The notes under the pieces: generated by a model | What the model was told of the DNA's origin: nothing | Databases searched by the model: none | What the model saw: only the letters and a program-made list of their open reading frames with translations | DNA from: Urechis unicinctus | Taxonomy: Eukaryota; Annelida; Polychaeta; Xenopneusta; Urechidae | Assembly (NCBI GenBank): GCA_034190875.2 | Contig: CM067356.1 | Coordinates: forward strand, 24,917,531 to 24,981,530 | Reading direction: 5' to 3' | Length of the DNA: 64,000 nt | In this document: piece after piece, positions 1 through 13,219 of the stretch | Position numbering within the stretch: the stretch's first letter is position 1 | Layout of the letters: the number at the start of each line of letters is the position of its first letter | Position numbers and translations under genes: made by a program

Positions 1-418
1 AACAAATATGTCTCCATGGTTTGGCACCAGAAGGAATGTCCTATCACTCTATACAATCACATGCCGCCCCCAGAAAGAATTGTTACGAATGATATTAACA
101 GATTTATTCTAGTTTTGAAGAGTTAACAATTCCCTCTTATAAGGACATTGAACTCCCCCCTTCCTTTGACCGTCATGTTAATGATAACATCCAGTCAAAA
201 ATTTGAATTCAACATGGATTTGGTTCTTTGTAGCCATAGTTTTATTTATCTCCCTGTCCATCCTTATTCATAATATGCTAAAAGCATTTAAATGTTGTCC
301 CAGGTCCAAAAGTCCTGAAGTCTCAGTAATAACTTATGATCACAAAAATGATCAAATTAATTTGAGAATGAACCATTCTGAAGCAAATTCAGAACATGTT
401 AGTGTTATTGATGAATAA
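1..418 (+). pseudogene. Envelope-like C-terminal fragment of an LTR retroelement
   Basis: The reading frame from about 200 to 418 encodes a strongly hydrophobic segment (starts WIWFFVAIVLF) followed by a Cys-Cys pair and a short polar tail ending in a stop at 416-418. Upstream sequence that looks coding lies in two other frames (about 1-115 and 117-200), so at least two frameshifts separate the parts. A membrane anchor with a short cytoplasmic tail just upstream of a polypurine tract and LTR start is what an envelope-type gene of a Gypsy/BEL-class retroelement would look like. No ectodomain motif is recognisable, so the identity is inference. The element is cut by the window edge. Confidence 0.35.
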
Positions 419-648
419 TTGATTGATTAATTGTAATATCGGACAATTGGTTTGATTGTATTCTGAATATTGATTAATTGTAATGATTTATTATTTTATT
501 TAATTGTAACTGTGTAATGTTTATATTGGATATATGAATTATTGATGAATTTAAATTTCTTTTTATTTATTCATCTGATATTGTATTTTATGTTTGATTT
601 GTATTTGGGATTTTTACTAGTTTTTCAAACTCCTTGTCATGGGAAGAA

Positions 649-1395
649 TGTGACGATCCTGGCCTGATTTGCTAATGTGATTTTGTATTTTAATTGGTTT
701 GAAGTTATCTATTTATTTATTTATGAAGGGCGTTTTGACAAAGATGGCTGCTGACTAGGAAAGTTATGTTATGACGAGATTGGTGGGCTGTATTAAGCGT
801 GATGCTGTTACTATCTGTAGGTCTTTTAATATCTGCACATCATGCTTGTGGCTTACTCATCTTGGTTGCTAACCAGCATTCCATTTTTGTCCGGCGTTGG
901 TGGTTTGAATGTTGTGTGGGTAGCATCTCAACCCTCTTTCCCAACCGACTGACTATGCATCCTTTCCCATACCATTGCCTTCCCCCTCACGCCAACTACT
1001 GTCTGATTCTGATGCCTAGTATGATGCATACCGTCAGAATGTGTTAGATGAGGAGGTAGCTTTGGGATGGTCGATTATTCCTTTCCTTACATGGAGGCGG
1101 TAAACCAGTTTTTTTTGGGTATGTAAGATCTCAAGAACAAGCTCCTAGACAGACTCCAAAAGAGATTCACTTCAACTCCAAAAGAGATTCACTTCAACTC
1201 CAAAAGAGATTTACTTCGACTCCAAAAGAGATTCACTTCGACTCCAAGAAAACCACTTCTACCTCGTTTTCTGAAAATACCCCAATCTTAGTTCATGACG
1301 GAGTCCTTTGTTTACCTGTGCACTCATAAGCCGTGAAGGTAAATAAGAAGTAGAAAGGAACACGCAATAATATCTTAGCCTTACCCTAGAGCGCA
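649..1395 (+). mobile_element. Probable 3' LTR of a retrotransposon
   Basis: A purine-rich run (GGGAAGAA, 641-648) is directly followed by TGTGACGATCC at 649, the usual polypurine tract and TG start of a 3' LTR. Inside it lie four 22-bp tandem units (about 1,153-1,240, core CTCCAAAAGAGATT). The right end is uncertain and was placed near 1,395 because no 5' LTR is in the window for comparison. Sequence from about 1,635 already belongs to the duplicated transporter block. Confidence 0.4.
1153..1240. repeat. 22-bp minisatellite, 4 units
   Basis: Four head-to-tail copies of a 22-bp unit containing CTCCAAAAGAGATTCACTTC with one or two substitutions each. It lies inside the putative LTR. Confidence 0.85.
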
Positions 1396-2243
1396 ATACA
1401 GTTGACATGCGGATCTATGTAGACCCTTAAAAGGAGAACATCACTGTTCGATTTATAGCAATGCAGGAAGGAAGCAAACGAATTCTTTGAATATACAAGC
1501 GTGTCTTTGGCTACATTGTCGAGATGTTATTATGAGCTTAGTGTCGTGTTTGATGAGTGATACTAGGAGGATGTCCATTGGATTGAAGTGTTTCACCTCT
1601 CTCTGGTAAATCATCCATTCATTTTAATTCGTTTAAGCTTGCAACCTGTGTTTATTCATCATTCACTAGTATCACATCTGGTATGCTGTCGTACATGGTT
1701 GGGATATTTTATCATGGTGTCCTCAATTTTGCCAAACTATGTTGATGAATTTATCTATGCTATTAAGGAATTAGGCTGTATTTCCCATATATTTTATCCC
1801 ACAGCGCCGTTTGTTTTTGTCAACCCGAGTCATGCGGTAGATTCGGAATGTACCATCATAAGTTCATCATGATTGCATGCGGAGATATATTCTTAGAAAT
1901 TATATTTCATATCGATCCCCTGAGAGGCAATGTCTTGTGTGCGTCAGACGAACTCGAATCTTAAGCTCGTGTTGAGTGCTAGAAAAAGCAGTTCGAGAAT
2001 TGTCATGGCCATATATTGAGTATTATGCGGGTGGTAAAAGCTGTCATTTACATCCCCCTGTGGGAGTTTTTTCATGTCAAACAAAGTGGTTTTCGGAAAG
2101 TGTCGGTTTGGCATTATCGCTGACCTTCTTGGAATAGTTTCTTCTCTGTAGGGATAAGTATTTATCATCAATCCTTTGCAACAGAAACGTCAATTCGTTA
2201 CACAAGGTTTACATCGGGATGAAGACATTATGCTTTGCAAATG

Positions 2244-2418
2244 ACCACCACCACCACCACCACCACCACCACCACCACCACCACCACCATCACCATCACC
2301 ACCATCACCACCACCACCACCACCACACCATCACCACCACCACCACCACCACCACCACCATCACCACCACCACCACCACCAACATCACCATCACCATCAC
2401 CATCATCACCACCATCAT
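2244..2418. repeat. (CAC/CAT)n microsatellite
   Basis: Long trinucleotide run of CAC/ACC with interspersed CAT. The open frames it creates (poly-His, poly-Thr) are artefacts of the repeat and not genes. Confidence 0.95.
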
Positions 2419-2903
2419 TCAAGTGGTGCGGGCATATTATATGACCAGAGACCTTCAACTCAAATGGTAGATGATATTCGTGACCCATTGTCTTTCTCAT
2501 GTATTTCTATGGAACATGCTCATTACTTTTAAACCCTCAACAACAACCCAGGTGTGGCAAATTTCAAAGACATACTATACTATACTATACGATACGTATA
2601 CATTTGCCATCCGCCCGTCCTGTGCACACAACACTACTTATGCAGTGCACCTTTGCACGGGTCGCTCAGCACTGCCTTGGAATCAGCATTTGTTAAAACA
2701 ACGACCGAAAAACGGCTGTAGGATGACCTGTCAACAGAATGACATTTGCGTTGTACCATGGACTAACGGAGCACTTTGATGCAATTCCGCTGGAGGTAGA
2801 GGTAAATACGCATGACGCTGCATGAATAGTTTGGTGATAGAAGAGCTTTGTATTTGAGACCGAGTGCTAGTGGAAATATTGAATTGGCACTGCATTTTCC
2901 ATT

Positions 2904-3520
2904 ATGGATAAGGAGAAAGAAATGTCAATTGGCGAAGATGAACTGGTTACAGTCGACCCAAAGAAAGGTTAGTCCGCTGATTGCACCTTTTAATTTAGCT
3001 AATAAAACCTATTTGACTCAGCTTTTCTAGATCCAACGTAGCTTTAAATGTCTGTGTCCTATAACCTTAACGAACTACCCCCAATTCACCAAACCACCTG
3101 AACACTAACACAGACATACAACCATATATTATACACACATGCGTATAAACACACACAAACATGCACGCCGACCAATGCCGGATTAAGAAAGTGGAAGGCC
3201 TGGAGCAAACTACATTTTCGGGGGGCTTTTCTATCAAAGGACAAATATAAGTCGTAATGTTTAAACTTTTTGGGAGGCCTTTTTGAGACCTTTGTATGTG
3301 GGTGGGGGGTATGTGGGGGTGGGGGCGTGGGCACTTTCCCCACTTGTTCCATGATTAATCTGGCCTGTGTATATATACCAGGTAGCGGGGTTGGGGTCAG
3401 TCTTTCACTTGCAGGCTTTGCAAAAGCATACAGTATGTTGAAGTATTTAAGCACAGCGCATTGAAAATAAATATGTAGTATTTGTTAATTATGTGGCAGT
3501 GATGTCAACCGTAATAAAAT

Positions 3521-3553
<33 letters not shown>

Positions 3554-3560
3554 CGATGAC

Positions 3561-3615
<55 letters not shown>

Positions 3616-6600
3616 CTAATGACTAAGCCAACAATACAAACATAATCAATGATGACGATGTTTTCAGTGCCTTGGTGGAGTTCATGCCGATTTGCCTTAT
3701 GTCTCGTCGCCTTTTTCGGCTTCGTTAACCTCTACGCTTTGCGTGTTAACCTTAGCGTGGCTATGGTGTGTATGATCAATCAGACCGCCCTGAATGAGGT
3801 AGACTCAGCTGTCATCAATGACAGCCACACCAGAGTGGTTGACTCAGACACCCAGTGCGGAGGTGACCTCTCTAATGCGACTGTCAAGGTAATCACTGAC
3901 AACTGTGCATGTTGTCTTAGCTTCGAATTGCTTCGTGTATTGTCTCTGTTGTATTTGCTGTTCACTTTTCGTATCAGAAAGACCACCTGACTCTTAAGGG
4001 TCAGGGTTTTATGCATTTTAATTTGACGGTAGCTGGTGAACCACAGGATGTAATTGGAATCGTATTTTAAGTCTCAATTCAATGATGATCCAGCCTGTAT
4101 CAAAGCATTCGTATGTTAAGTCATATTCATAAACCATATACTCAAATGTTTAACGAGCCTACTATGAATCAACAAAATAACGATGGGTATATTGAATGGT
4201 ACGGACATAATCATTTATCCACACCGGATCATGTCCAAAATGATAAGCAGATATTTAAAAAGAGATGACAGTGAGGTGATGTTTAAAAAATTAGGCTAAA
4301 TTCTTGTCATCTGTAAGCTATTAGTTCAGAATTACTTGGTGGCGTGTTCTTATAGCTGGAGTCCTTAATGCATTCACTATGCTGTAATGAATAACAATTA
4401 TTGATGTTCAGGGCATGCATTATTGTTCGAACATTATTGCTAACAATTGTTTTGCTGTGAAAACAACATCTACTCACATAGGATACTAAAACATTGGGGA
4501 TGTTCAGGCACTTATGAAAGAAATTGACGAAGCGCAACATCAGTTGTTTTTTAAGAAGCAATTGTCCCGAAATGAATTGTAAATACTTTGAACGTGTCCT
4601 GGACTCTAATTTCCATATAGTTCGAATACACCTCCTCCAAACACTAAACAATTTGACCAGCATGTTGGGTCTTTAACTCCACATTGCCGACCCCCAAAAA
4701 CTGCTACAGTATGTTTCAAATAGTGAGTTTCTAATATCAGTATCCAAAGCGTGACATAATCAAATTCGTTTTCGCTATCAAATCCCTACATGCACGCTGA
4801 GTATTTATGAAATTCGCACAATAACCAATATTACTTCCCAAGTGAACAGCTTGTTTTTCTTGTACAATTAATTAATCATTTAGTGTTAAATATACTGGAC
4901 TGTCGTGAGCATTGAATGCAAGCAACTGGCTTTTTGCAGAATTGAACTGCACTCAGTATTCCTTCGCTGTGACTGAAGGTGCAATGAGTGAAACATCATC
5001 AGCATAACTCAAAGCACCCATATAATGATGGCCCATGTGAATCCAACATTAGCTTCACGAAGGCGCCTTAGTAATTCAGGGTTCCATCGGACTTTCAGGT
5101 TCTGACGTGTGTACACATTGATGAGTCATTTACATATTGTTGGGCAGAGTCCTTTCTATCTGAGAAGCGCAAACTATTTCACATAGTTCACACGATCAAA
5201 TGCTTTAGATGCGTCCAATGCAATTACAAAACAAGTTGAACCCTGAGTTACAAAGTGATCAACAATCTCTTGCAAAACAAACGTGCATTGAGTGGTAGAG
5301 TGTGATTGTTTGAAACCAAATTGCAGATCGCTTGTTTTCAGTGTGTCACTCTGGAATAGTAAAATAATATTATCAAGTAATTAGGCCAAAATACTACTGA
5401 TTGCTATGGACCTGTAACTATCACTTTTATTCAACATTTCTTTCTTTTCTTTGGTATAGGTATAAGCGTGGAATGCAACATACCCGGTGGAGCATATGCA
5501 TGCGAAAGCATGGCATTAAACAACAGTGAGATATGAACAAACAATTCTTGACAGGCATTCTTAATGTGATCAGAGCTGATTTCAGAATTACACACGGTTT
5601 TGTCTGGTTTCAATTTCTGCGTTGCGGATTCGACCTGCTTAACGGTTATGACATGATCAGAAGTGCATTTGCCCGTTTTGCAGCATAATGAGGCATCTTT
5701 ACATATGGATCTGTAAAGATCGTTGATTTCAAGCTCGTTATATGAAACGGAGTTATACATACAGCCTAGAATATTTTTCCTTAAAGGTTTCGCCGGATAT
5801 TAACCTCAGATGAGCATCGCCACGCACAAGGGTAGGGTTGGCACATGATGCGCTTCGGTTTCTTACAACATAAGTCAACAAATTACGCAGGGTGTTTTTG
5901 TACAAATCAATGTCATTCTACCCTTTGCGCTACTCCACTATCCGTTTAGTACCCGCATAATTTTCCGAGATTTCTTTTTGTAGTCATTTTAAAGCACAAT
6001 AAGCATTATGATCTTTAATTGATCCGACATATTGTCACCATCATGAATGCATTCGTAGCTTACAATTGCGGCACCTAAATTCTTGATTTATTTTTAAGGG
6101 ATTCAAGTCGTCGGTCTTGCCAGCGACAAGTCACTTTCATAGATAATCGACATTAGCAAGGGGTTTTGTACGTAAGGGATTAGACATTCCTGTTCACAAG
6201 AAACTCGGGTTCACAATATAAGTTATAAAAAATATCGGTATGGGATCCCATGTCAACATAAGTCAACATTTTACGCAGGGGTGTCCTTGTTCGCTTCACT
6301 AATCAATGTCATTACCCTTTGTGCTCTTCTCCGATTCGCTCTGGTACTCCATTTCCATTTATTTAGTACCCGATGGTAATTTGGCGATATCTACATGTAA
6401 CATTCTAAAGCACAATTTTAAAATGGTACACGGACTAATGATCCGACATATTGTCACCATCATGCACTGTTTGCTTTTCCCGCAGCTTACAATTGATGAT
6501 GCCGAGATTCTCTGAAACCATTAAGTGATCAAGTGTCGATCTTGCATTCGCGACATGAGGCACTTTGGGTAAATGAAATCGACATTTGCAAGGGGTTTTG

Positions 6601-9600
6601 GAACGTAAGGGATTAGTAGTCATCCTGTTAACAGAAATTATCTAGAAGTCACGATGGATATTGTGCTGACTACAGTAAAATATGCTCCTTATCCTTATCC
6701 CATGCTTTGAAACATTTGTTTTAATCAACATTTTAACAAAGCTCTTAAATTTCGCTTCACTATTCGCTGCGTATCCTATGCAAACCCTGTGGAATGATGG
6801 CGAATTTCGGAGCCTTTCCAGCTACATCCAGTTTTTTAGACCTCCTATGACATCTTCTAGCACTGCGTCCACCTCAGCTCGTGTTGGCGAATCGCGCCGT
6901 CGTACTAAGGGCGGGTGGATATCATCTTCCCCTACACTCCACATTGCTTCCTTCGCTTGTTGGATTTCCTCCAACGAGTAGAAATCGCAACACGCCTGGT
7001 GTATCTTAGCTGCAGGGGAGGTGTCTATACTGTACACAATGCAGGTGAGAAGTGACCTCAGTTTCACTTCCTCGATCCACTCACTCGCCATAATCACGCA
7101 GACGCAGATGAACAGTCTTTATGTCAATTAAGTCATTGACACAGTATTGAGTTGGTCAAAACTGACACTGCAATGAATTCACTGTTCAGAAAAAAAAGAA
7201 ACAACGTTGAACCAAATACAATAAGCTTTACAACGCAAACACGAAATGATACACAAGTAAAGTTGTTTGGTCAGTCAATACGGAGGGACTGAGTTTATTT
7301 TGACTGATGATAGATGACCCCTACTTTTATCACATAAATATTGCACCAGGCACAATACGTGTATGGTGTTAAATACTGGTAAATGGTTGGCTTATGCTTA
7401 GTCCATTTCATGTACATCACTGATGAATCTTCAAAAAGGTTCCACTTTGTTACTGTTAACCTTTCACTTTAAGGTCACAGATTAAAGACTCAAAATTGAA
7501 TATTATTTAGTCCTAAGTATATATAATCAGGAACTCACTTAAAAGCTTTACGTCTTGGATAATTTGTGTAATATTTAAAGTAATGCCCAGTTTGAGAAAG
7601 CCATGTCTGTGTCCGACCCCTTTTTTGTACAGAGCCACGATTCCGTAGCTGTGGAGTATAGACGAAAGTTGTTGCAACTTGTAAATGTCATGAGGAAGCT
7701 TTATTTCATCCTCCAAGTCGGTCGAGATTAGTCTTTAATTCAATACCATGATTCTTCAATTGTGTCATATCCATGTAAATATTCTTGAATGTCATGGCAC
7801 GGGCGTGTGTTGTTGCAGGATGGAGTGTTCTTATGGGACAAGTCGACCCAGGGTTTCATCTTAGGGTCCTTTTTCTGGGGCTACCTGTTCACTCAGATCC
7901 TAGGAGGCTGGCTCGCTGAGAGGTAAGTTGTGTAAATCCTCCCTGGGTTGGCTGGCGTTATGTCCACTCTCTTGTCGCAGTGACATGCGTGGTCGTTTCA
8001 CAGGCCACCTTCATCAACTTTTGAACTGTTATTCCTGAAAATACAATGTAACCTCAATACTTGCTTACCTTAATAAATTGACCAATAACAAACAAGTTCG
8101 ACGTTTCCTCCCAATGAAGGCCACACACGGCTGTGCAGTGAAAGGGGGCACTATCAAAAAGACCATTTGGTCCCTGTTTAGTACTTGAAAGTTAAGTGAC
8201 ACCTCGATCTTTTTCCTGAAACACTCTGGATATGTTGTATTTCTTGAGGTTTATTACTTGCACATCGTCTACACATCATTTACACATCACCCACGTATCA
8301 TTAACACATACCTACACATCATTAACAAATGACCTACTCAATGCCGACACACTCAATGCCGACATACACATCACAAACACAGCAGTTGTCGAATAACTTC
8401 CAGGTCCTTCACCACACATGGACAACCATACACTGTGTTTGCAGGTTTGGAGGTAAGGGCGTGTTTGGTTGGTTCATGCTGATGACGGCTGTGGCCACCA
8501 TTCTGACGCCCGTAGGTGCCCGGTTCAGTCCCTGGATGCTGGTTGTCCTCCGTATTATACAGGGACTGGGGGAGGTCTGTCTCCTTATCACGATTTGACA
8601 GCTTAGCGCTTCTAATTTCTTGTCATCTTTAAAGTCTTAGATGCATATTTCGTTTGAATATAGAATAATATATTATCTCTTCATGCCGAGAAAACCATTC
8701 CATTCTAAAGATAGTACAGTGTAAGTATACGGTTTCACTTAAAGTAATCCATTTTTTTTTTTTCAAACTCCTGTTTCCCTTTCAGGGGGTAGTATTTCCT
8801 GCTATGCACAGTATGTGGTCGAGCTGGGCGCCACCTCTTGAGCGTAGTACCCTCATCAGTTTCTCTTACGCTGGTAGGTCGTGGTTCACACACCACTCCA
8901 CACACCGTTTAATACTCATTGGTCTGACTATCGAACATTCACTTGTAAAAAAATACGCCGCGATGCTTTTGTGTTTCAGCCGTGCTATGAGCTGTGAGTA
9001 GCTTGGTGACTTCAAATTTACGATTAACTTATTTGTAAGAAAAAAATAAACTTTATACGTGCAGGAGCCCAGATCGGCAATGTGATAACCATGCCCATGT
9101 CCGGCTTGTTGTGTGACTATGGCTTCGATGGTGGCTGGGGTTCTATATTCTACATATTCGGTAGGCATGGTAACGTCGAGGAGTTACCTCTTTTACGAGA
9201 AACGCGACTAGCCAACAACATATTCTATCATACAAATTCAGTTCGTCAGCGCTTTTTTTTTTCCCTCCCAATCACTATAATGTTATTCTTTGGTTCGTTA
9301 TAGATGCGAATGTGGTTAGTTTCGTTATAGTTGACCCTGACCTATTTCTTTGGGTTAGCGTAGGTGGCCTGGGAGTAGTGTGGTTCGTTTTCTGGATGCT
9401 AATTGCTTACAACGAACCCCACAGACATCCGCGTATTACCAAAGTCGAACGGCGCTACATCGAAGACGCTATAGGAGCCTCGAAAGAGATGGACCAACAG
9501 CGTAAGGTAAAAACATCAGCATTAACTCAAGACACCTGACAAGGTCACGATCAATGGTGGAGGGACGGATAGGAATCTTTTGGACCCTCACTGACAGATA

Positions 9601-10759
9601 TATTATGGACATTTCGAAAGTGAATCATCATTCTGCAAGCCTGGTTCATTTGTTATAGGATAATACGTCATTACTGATGTAAATGCTATGACGATGTATA
9701 TGCGATCTGTACAGGCGATGGGCACGCCGTGGAGGAAGATTTTTACATCCATGCCTGTCTGGGCGATTGTGGTCGGTCACACGTTCGCCAACTGGGGCAC
9801 ATATACCCTGCTAACGAACATTCCTACGTATATGAGGGAGGTCCTTAAATTCAACATAAAAGCTGTAAGTGGACGCTTAAAAACTTTTTTGATTTAGGCG
9901 GAAACAGATATGTCAGTGATAAAGATCATCAACGGGGTCAACATGCGTTTGTTTCCGCCGCTAGAATGGTCTCTTCTCAGCCATCCCTTACATCATGTTC
10001 TGGGTCGTCATCAACGTGGGGGGTTACCTGGCAGACGCCTTGAGGTCACGTGGCTTGCCAACCAGATTGGTCAGGAGGATTATGTATTCATTGGGTGCGT
10101 CCACTATCTGCCATCCCTAGCGATGTTAATCGGTGATCATCTGATTTTTTTTAACTTTAATTGATATCTCACAGGTACAATTCTTCCCGCTGTCTTCCTT
10201 ATCGCTGTGGGCTATATCGACTGTAGTCGACCTTATGTGGCCATCATCCTTCTCTCGCTAGGGGTAGGCCTGAGTGGCTTCCAAACCCCCGGATGTGCGG
10301 TGAACCACGTGGACATTGCTCCTCCATTTGCGGGAACTCTTTTCGGGATCTCAAATACTGCTGCGACTTTACCGGGATTTCTGGCACCATATGCTATTGG
10401 CGTCATCACCAAAGATGTAAGTTTTATCTGAAAGCAATTATTTTTCGTTTGTTGGACTTAAAACGGAATCAACACCAATCAAACATTGATGATTTTGATT
10501 GATTTTATAGCAAACTCAGGCTCAATGGCAAATCGTCTTCTATATCTCGGCGGCTATATACCTAGCTGGTGCTATCTTCTTCGTCACTTTTTCGGACGGT
10601 GAGATCCAAGACTGGGTCATTCCGTACATGTTCGACACCCCGAAGCAGAGCGAAGTAAAGGACGAACTCACGAAGGATGTGACTGCAAATAACAACCAGG
10701 ATAACAACGCAGTGGATAGCGAAAGCCTCCTTTATGACGAACAAAATTTAGTTATTTGA
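2904..10759 (+). CDS. Sialin-like SLC17 anion transporter, copy A (11 exons, complete)
   Basis: Major-facilitator transporter of the SLC17 family (sialin/vesicular glutamate transporter branch), expected in lysosomal or vesicle membranes moving acidic sugars or organic anions with protons. Exons: 2904-2967, 3668-3888, 7819-7922, 8445-8574, 8786-8873, 9065-9160, 9364-9506, 9715-9864, 9965-10094, 10175-10416, 10511-10759. All junctions are GT-AG and the phases fit, giving 538 codons before TGA. Family hallmarks are [19 protein letters not shown] in helix 1, a luminal loop with several N-x-S/T sites, [35 protein letters not shown] and [20 protein letters not shown]. The C-terminus is acidic with a SLL motif. 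The Glu normally two residues before GLGEG's first Leu in human sialin is Gln here (RIIQGLGEG). An ATTAAA signal lies at 10,796-10,801. Intron 2 carries an antisense LINE. Sialin is the best match, but the substrate is unproven. Confidence 0.9.
3521..3615. repeat. (GAT)n microsatellite
   Basis: GAT/GAC trinucleotide run in intron 1 of copy A, 50 bases before exon 2. Copy C has only a remnant here (24,928-24,940), so the run expanded after, or shrank since, the duplication. Confidence 0.95.
4560..7110 (-). mobile_element. Decayed non-LTR retrotransposon (LINE) in intron 2 of copy A
   Basis: The minus strand carries fragments of the same element found better preserved at 26,000-28,995. A linker and reverse-transcriptase N-terminal part lies at 5,431-5,760 and an ORF1-like N-terminal part (starts MASEWIEEV) at about 6,822-7,097. 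Stops and deletions break every frame. Presence at the same intron position and orientation in copy C shows that the insertion predates the gene duplication. Confidence 0.7.
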
Positions 10760-12591
10760 CAAAATCATGGATTTGTTTAGTGATCCATGCGTGTCATTAA
10801 AGACCGTGTGCTTTGAGAGAGAAAGAAGTAGGAAGGGTATTGCTGTTGCGAACCTAGTATCATTCAACATTTTACTTATATCTAAATAACTGAGGCAAAC
10901 ATGGCTTCTCCAACAACGTCTCTTGTGTGCAAACGACAGCGCTAGAAGCTGGGTGTGGTGCTTTATAACTTTTGTGGTTTGGGACCATTCACATCCTCAT
11001 CTATAACTCATGATGGATGTAAATATGGTGTATGTTGCTTGTTAATGGATGTGTTTTTATCTTAGCCCCTCTCAGCCGTTTTCGTGCTGTTACATTTCAA
11101 TCAGATCACAAATATATATTGAAGTTTTTATTGCTTTTGAAATGTTGACCGAAAGCAAAGTAAAAAATCTTCCGTTTCAATTATATCGAACTTTAGTAGT
11201 AGTGTGGATGACGAGAGATATTTATGATAGATATAGATCATAGAATATTAAGTGAATACAAAATAAGGCGGCTTTACATTGGCGATATGTGTGTGTTGTA
11301 GTTATTTAGTTCATGTGCGGTTCCGAGACCACGCTCGACCGTGATTTGTACTATAGATCCCTTCTCAAGCGGAAGGCAACTAAATAAAAATGTTGCAGTT
11401 ACAGTGAATAATTAATGCTTTATGTTTGTTTCATATACTATTATCACTGAAACATACCACAGCCATTTATCCAGATATGTATATATATATAGTTAATTAT
11501 ACGAAATAAACAATTTTGTATGGTGTGAGGAGGCATTTGTAAATCTGTAAGTTCCCAAGGAGAGAAACCATGCCAGTGATCATTATGCTTTCGAAATGAT
11601 GGTGAAGGGAATAATGCGAACTCTGGCCAAATGACGTATGCGTACGCCAAGTCAAACGACCCACTATGTTCAATTCTGTTCACCCACACCGCGGCGTTGA
11701 AACTATCACATATAGATAGGTGTCTGCATCCTATACTATATCTATTGCAGGCATACCACCAATTGGACCGTCTTCTTCATCCAGTTCTACGATTGCTGCA
11801 TCCATTTGTAAGTTCCCCGGTGAAAACGTACCTTAATAAATCCCGGTGATGCCTAACATGGCGCACAATCCGTTATATATGACGTACAACGCACTAAGCG
11901 TCCATTGGCAAATATACCACATATTCATGATATGTAATATAACGTATACATTTAGCTATTTTATGATCGGTTGCTCTGAAATTCATCCACCTTCCACCAA
12001 TTCCGTCTGGCAGCTCCCAGATCAGTGGGTAGTATTTCACCGTGAGCTTCTCACGGCGTGAATACATTGTCCATTGAGTGACATTGATTATATCCAAATT
12101 GGACAGGCTTAAGTGGTGGCTGAAGGGGCTGTCATGAGGTCAATGATCCGCGATAACTTGACTTGGATGGGTACAGGAGTGGTTAGATAAAGCAAGGCTG
12201 ACTGACAAGCCCTACAATAACAAAGTCCATCCTCACGGGGCAAGGTCTATTTATTCTGTTTCTAATGTTAATGAAGACATTGAGACCTACTCGTATATAT
12301 TTCGCCCGAAGAGAGGACCTCTGTCGTCTCCCTCTCAAACCACATCCTAGTTAGTTCCACTCCCCACTAGCGCCACAGCACGTCGAGGTCGGTGGTTATG
12401 TGTGGGTTGGACCAAGCATCAGCAGCGGACGTCACAGCAGAGACAATCTAGCCACGGTATGTAACTGGCTCTGTAATCATATGCATCGTTGGATATATGA
12501 TAATAAATATGGTACACTTCGTTTGACTGTTGGTTTGACACACCCAGTTCGCAGTGGAAAGGATACTAGTGCCGGGGTTGCAGAGGACAAG
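10760..12591. other. Intergenic spacer downstream of sialin-like copy A
   Basis: No exon is recognised. The first 215 bases are shared with the region after copy C. About 10,975-12,115 has no counterpart there, and 12,121-12,590 is shared again. The shared stretch ending CCACGGTATGT near 12,465 could be a 5' untranslated exon and donor of the SEC14-like gene, but this is only a guess. Confidence 0.4.
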
Positions 12592-12869
12592 ATGAGTGGC
12601 CATGTAGGGAACTTGTCTGGCAAGCAGCAGGCAGTTCTTGTCTGGAATGATACCCTTTACTAGCTACAACGCAACAATCGGACGCTGCCAACGCGATAAT
12701 AATATTGAATGAAAAATTCTGTAGTTAAGAGTAGCTGTAGTGGGTTGATTAATAGTGTCCTTGAAGCGTTGTCGGACTCCTCCTCCTCCTCCTCCTACTT
12801 CTCCTCCTCTTCCTCCTCCTTCTCCTCTTCCTCCTCTCCTCCTCCTCCTCCTCCTCCTCCTCCTCCTCC

Positions 12870-12917
<48 letters not shown>

Positions 12918-13180
12918 ACAACATCATCATCAGCAGCAGCAGCAGTAACAACAGTAACAACAGCAGAAGCAGCGACTGTAGCTGTAGCATTGTTGTTCTT
13001 CACTGTCTCGTGCAGGCCTTAATCTTGAAACGGATGTTAAACCTCATGCATATTCATGACTTTCATCTGATTCCTTTGAAAGGTTGCTATGGTTATTTGT
13101 ATGTTTTCTTATTATCCGGTTTCACTTGTATTGGGTTTAACGGCACTTTTTTCAGTTCAAGACGAATCTCTCGGATATTT
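12592..13180 (+). pseudogene. SEC14-like 5' exons 1 and 2 (broken relic)
   Basis: ATG at 12,592 opens MSGHVGNLSGKQQAVL, closely matching the minus-strand SEC14-like first exon (46,961-47,014, [16 protein letters not shown]). At the homologous donor the GTTCGT is replaced by AATGAT. The only nearby GT is six bases upstream, after base 12,639, and would keep phase. Exon 2 follows after a good acceptor at 13,156 (FKTNLSDI) but breaks off after 25 bases at 13,180, where a duplication junction begins. The downstream exons are absent, so this is a dead 5' fragment of the CRAL-TRIO/GOLD family. Confidence 0.75.
12778..12950. repeat. Compound (TCC)n/(CAT)n microsatellite
   Basis: TCC run followed by a CAT run and CAG/CAA triplets. 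It lies between SEC14-like exons 1 and 2. The corresponding site in unit C (34,652-34,735) keeps only the CAT part, and exon 1 is missing there. Confidence 0.95.
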
Positions 13181-13219
13181 GCCATTTTACTGCTATCAAA
13201 GTGTACTCAGTGTGATTTA

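Larger units (their letters stand above)
1635..13180 (+). repeat. Tandem duplication unit A (sialin-like gene plus SEC14-like 5' exons)
   Basis: The block beginning GCTTGCAACCTGTGTTTATT at about 1,635 matches 23,622 onward in the same orientation through the whole transporter gene, its intron LINE and the sequence downstream of it (12,121-12,560 matches 34,235-34,640). It ends within a truncated SEC14-like exon 2 at 13,180. The downstream spacers 10,975-12,115 and 33,104-34,235 are not homologous, so one unit has been rearranged there. Confidence 0.8.

Noticed and set aside
2219-2500. Open frames coding poly-His, poly-Thr or poly-Val
   Set aside because: They are produced by the (CAC/CAT)n microsatellite in all frames and have no flanking coding signal.
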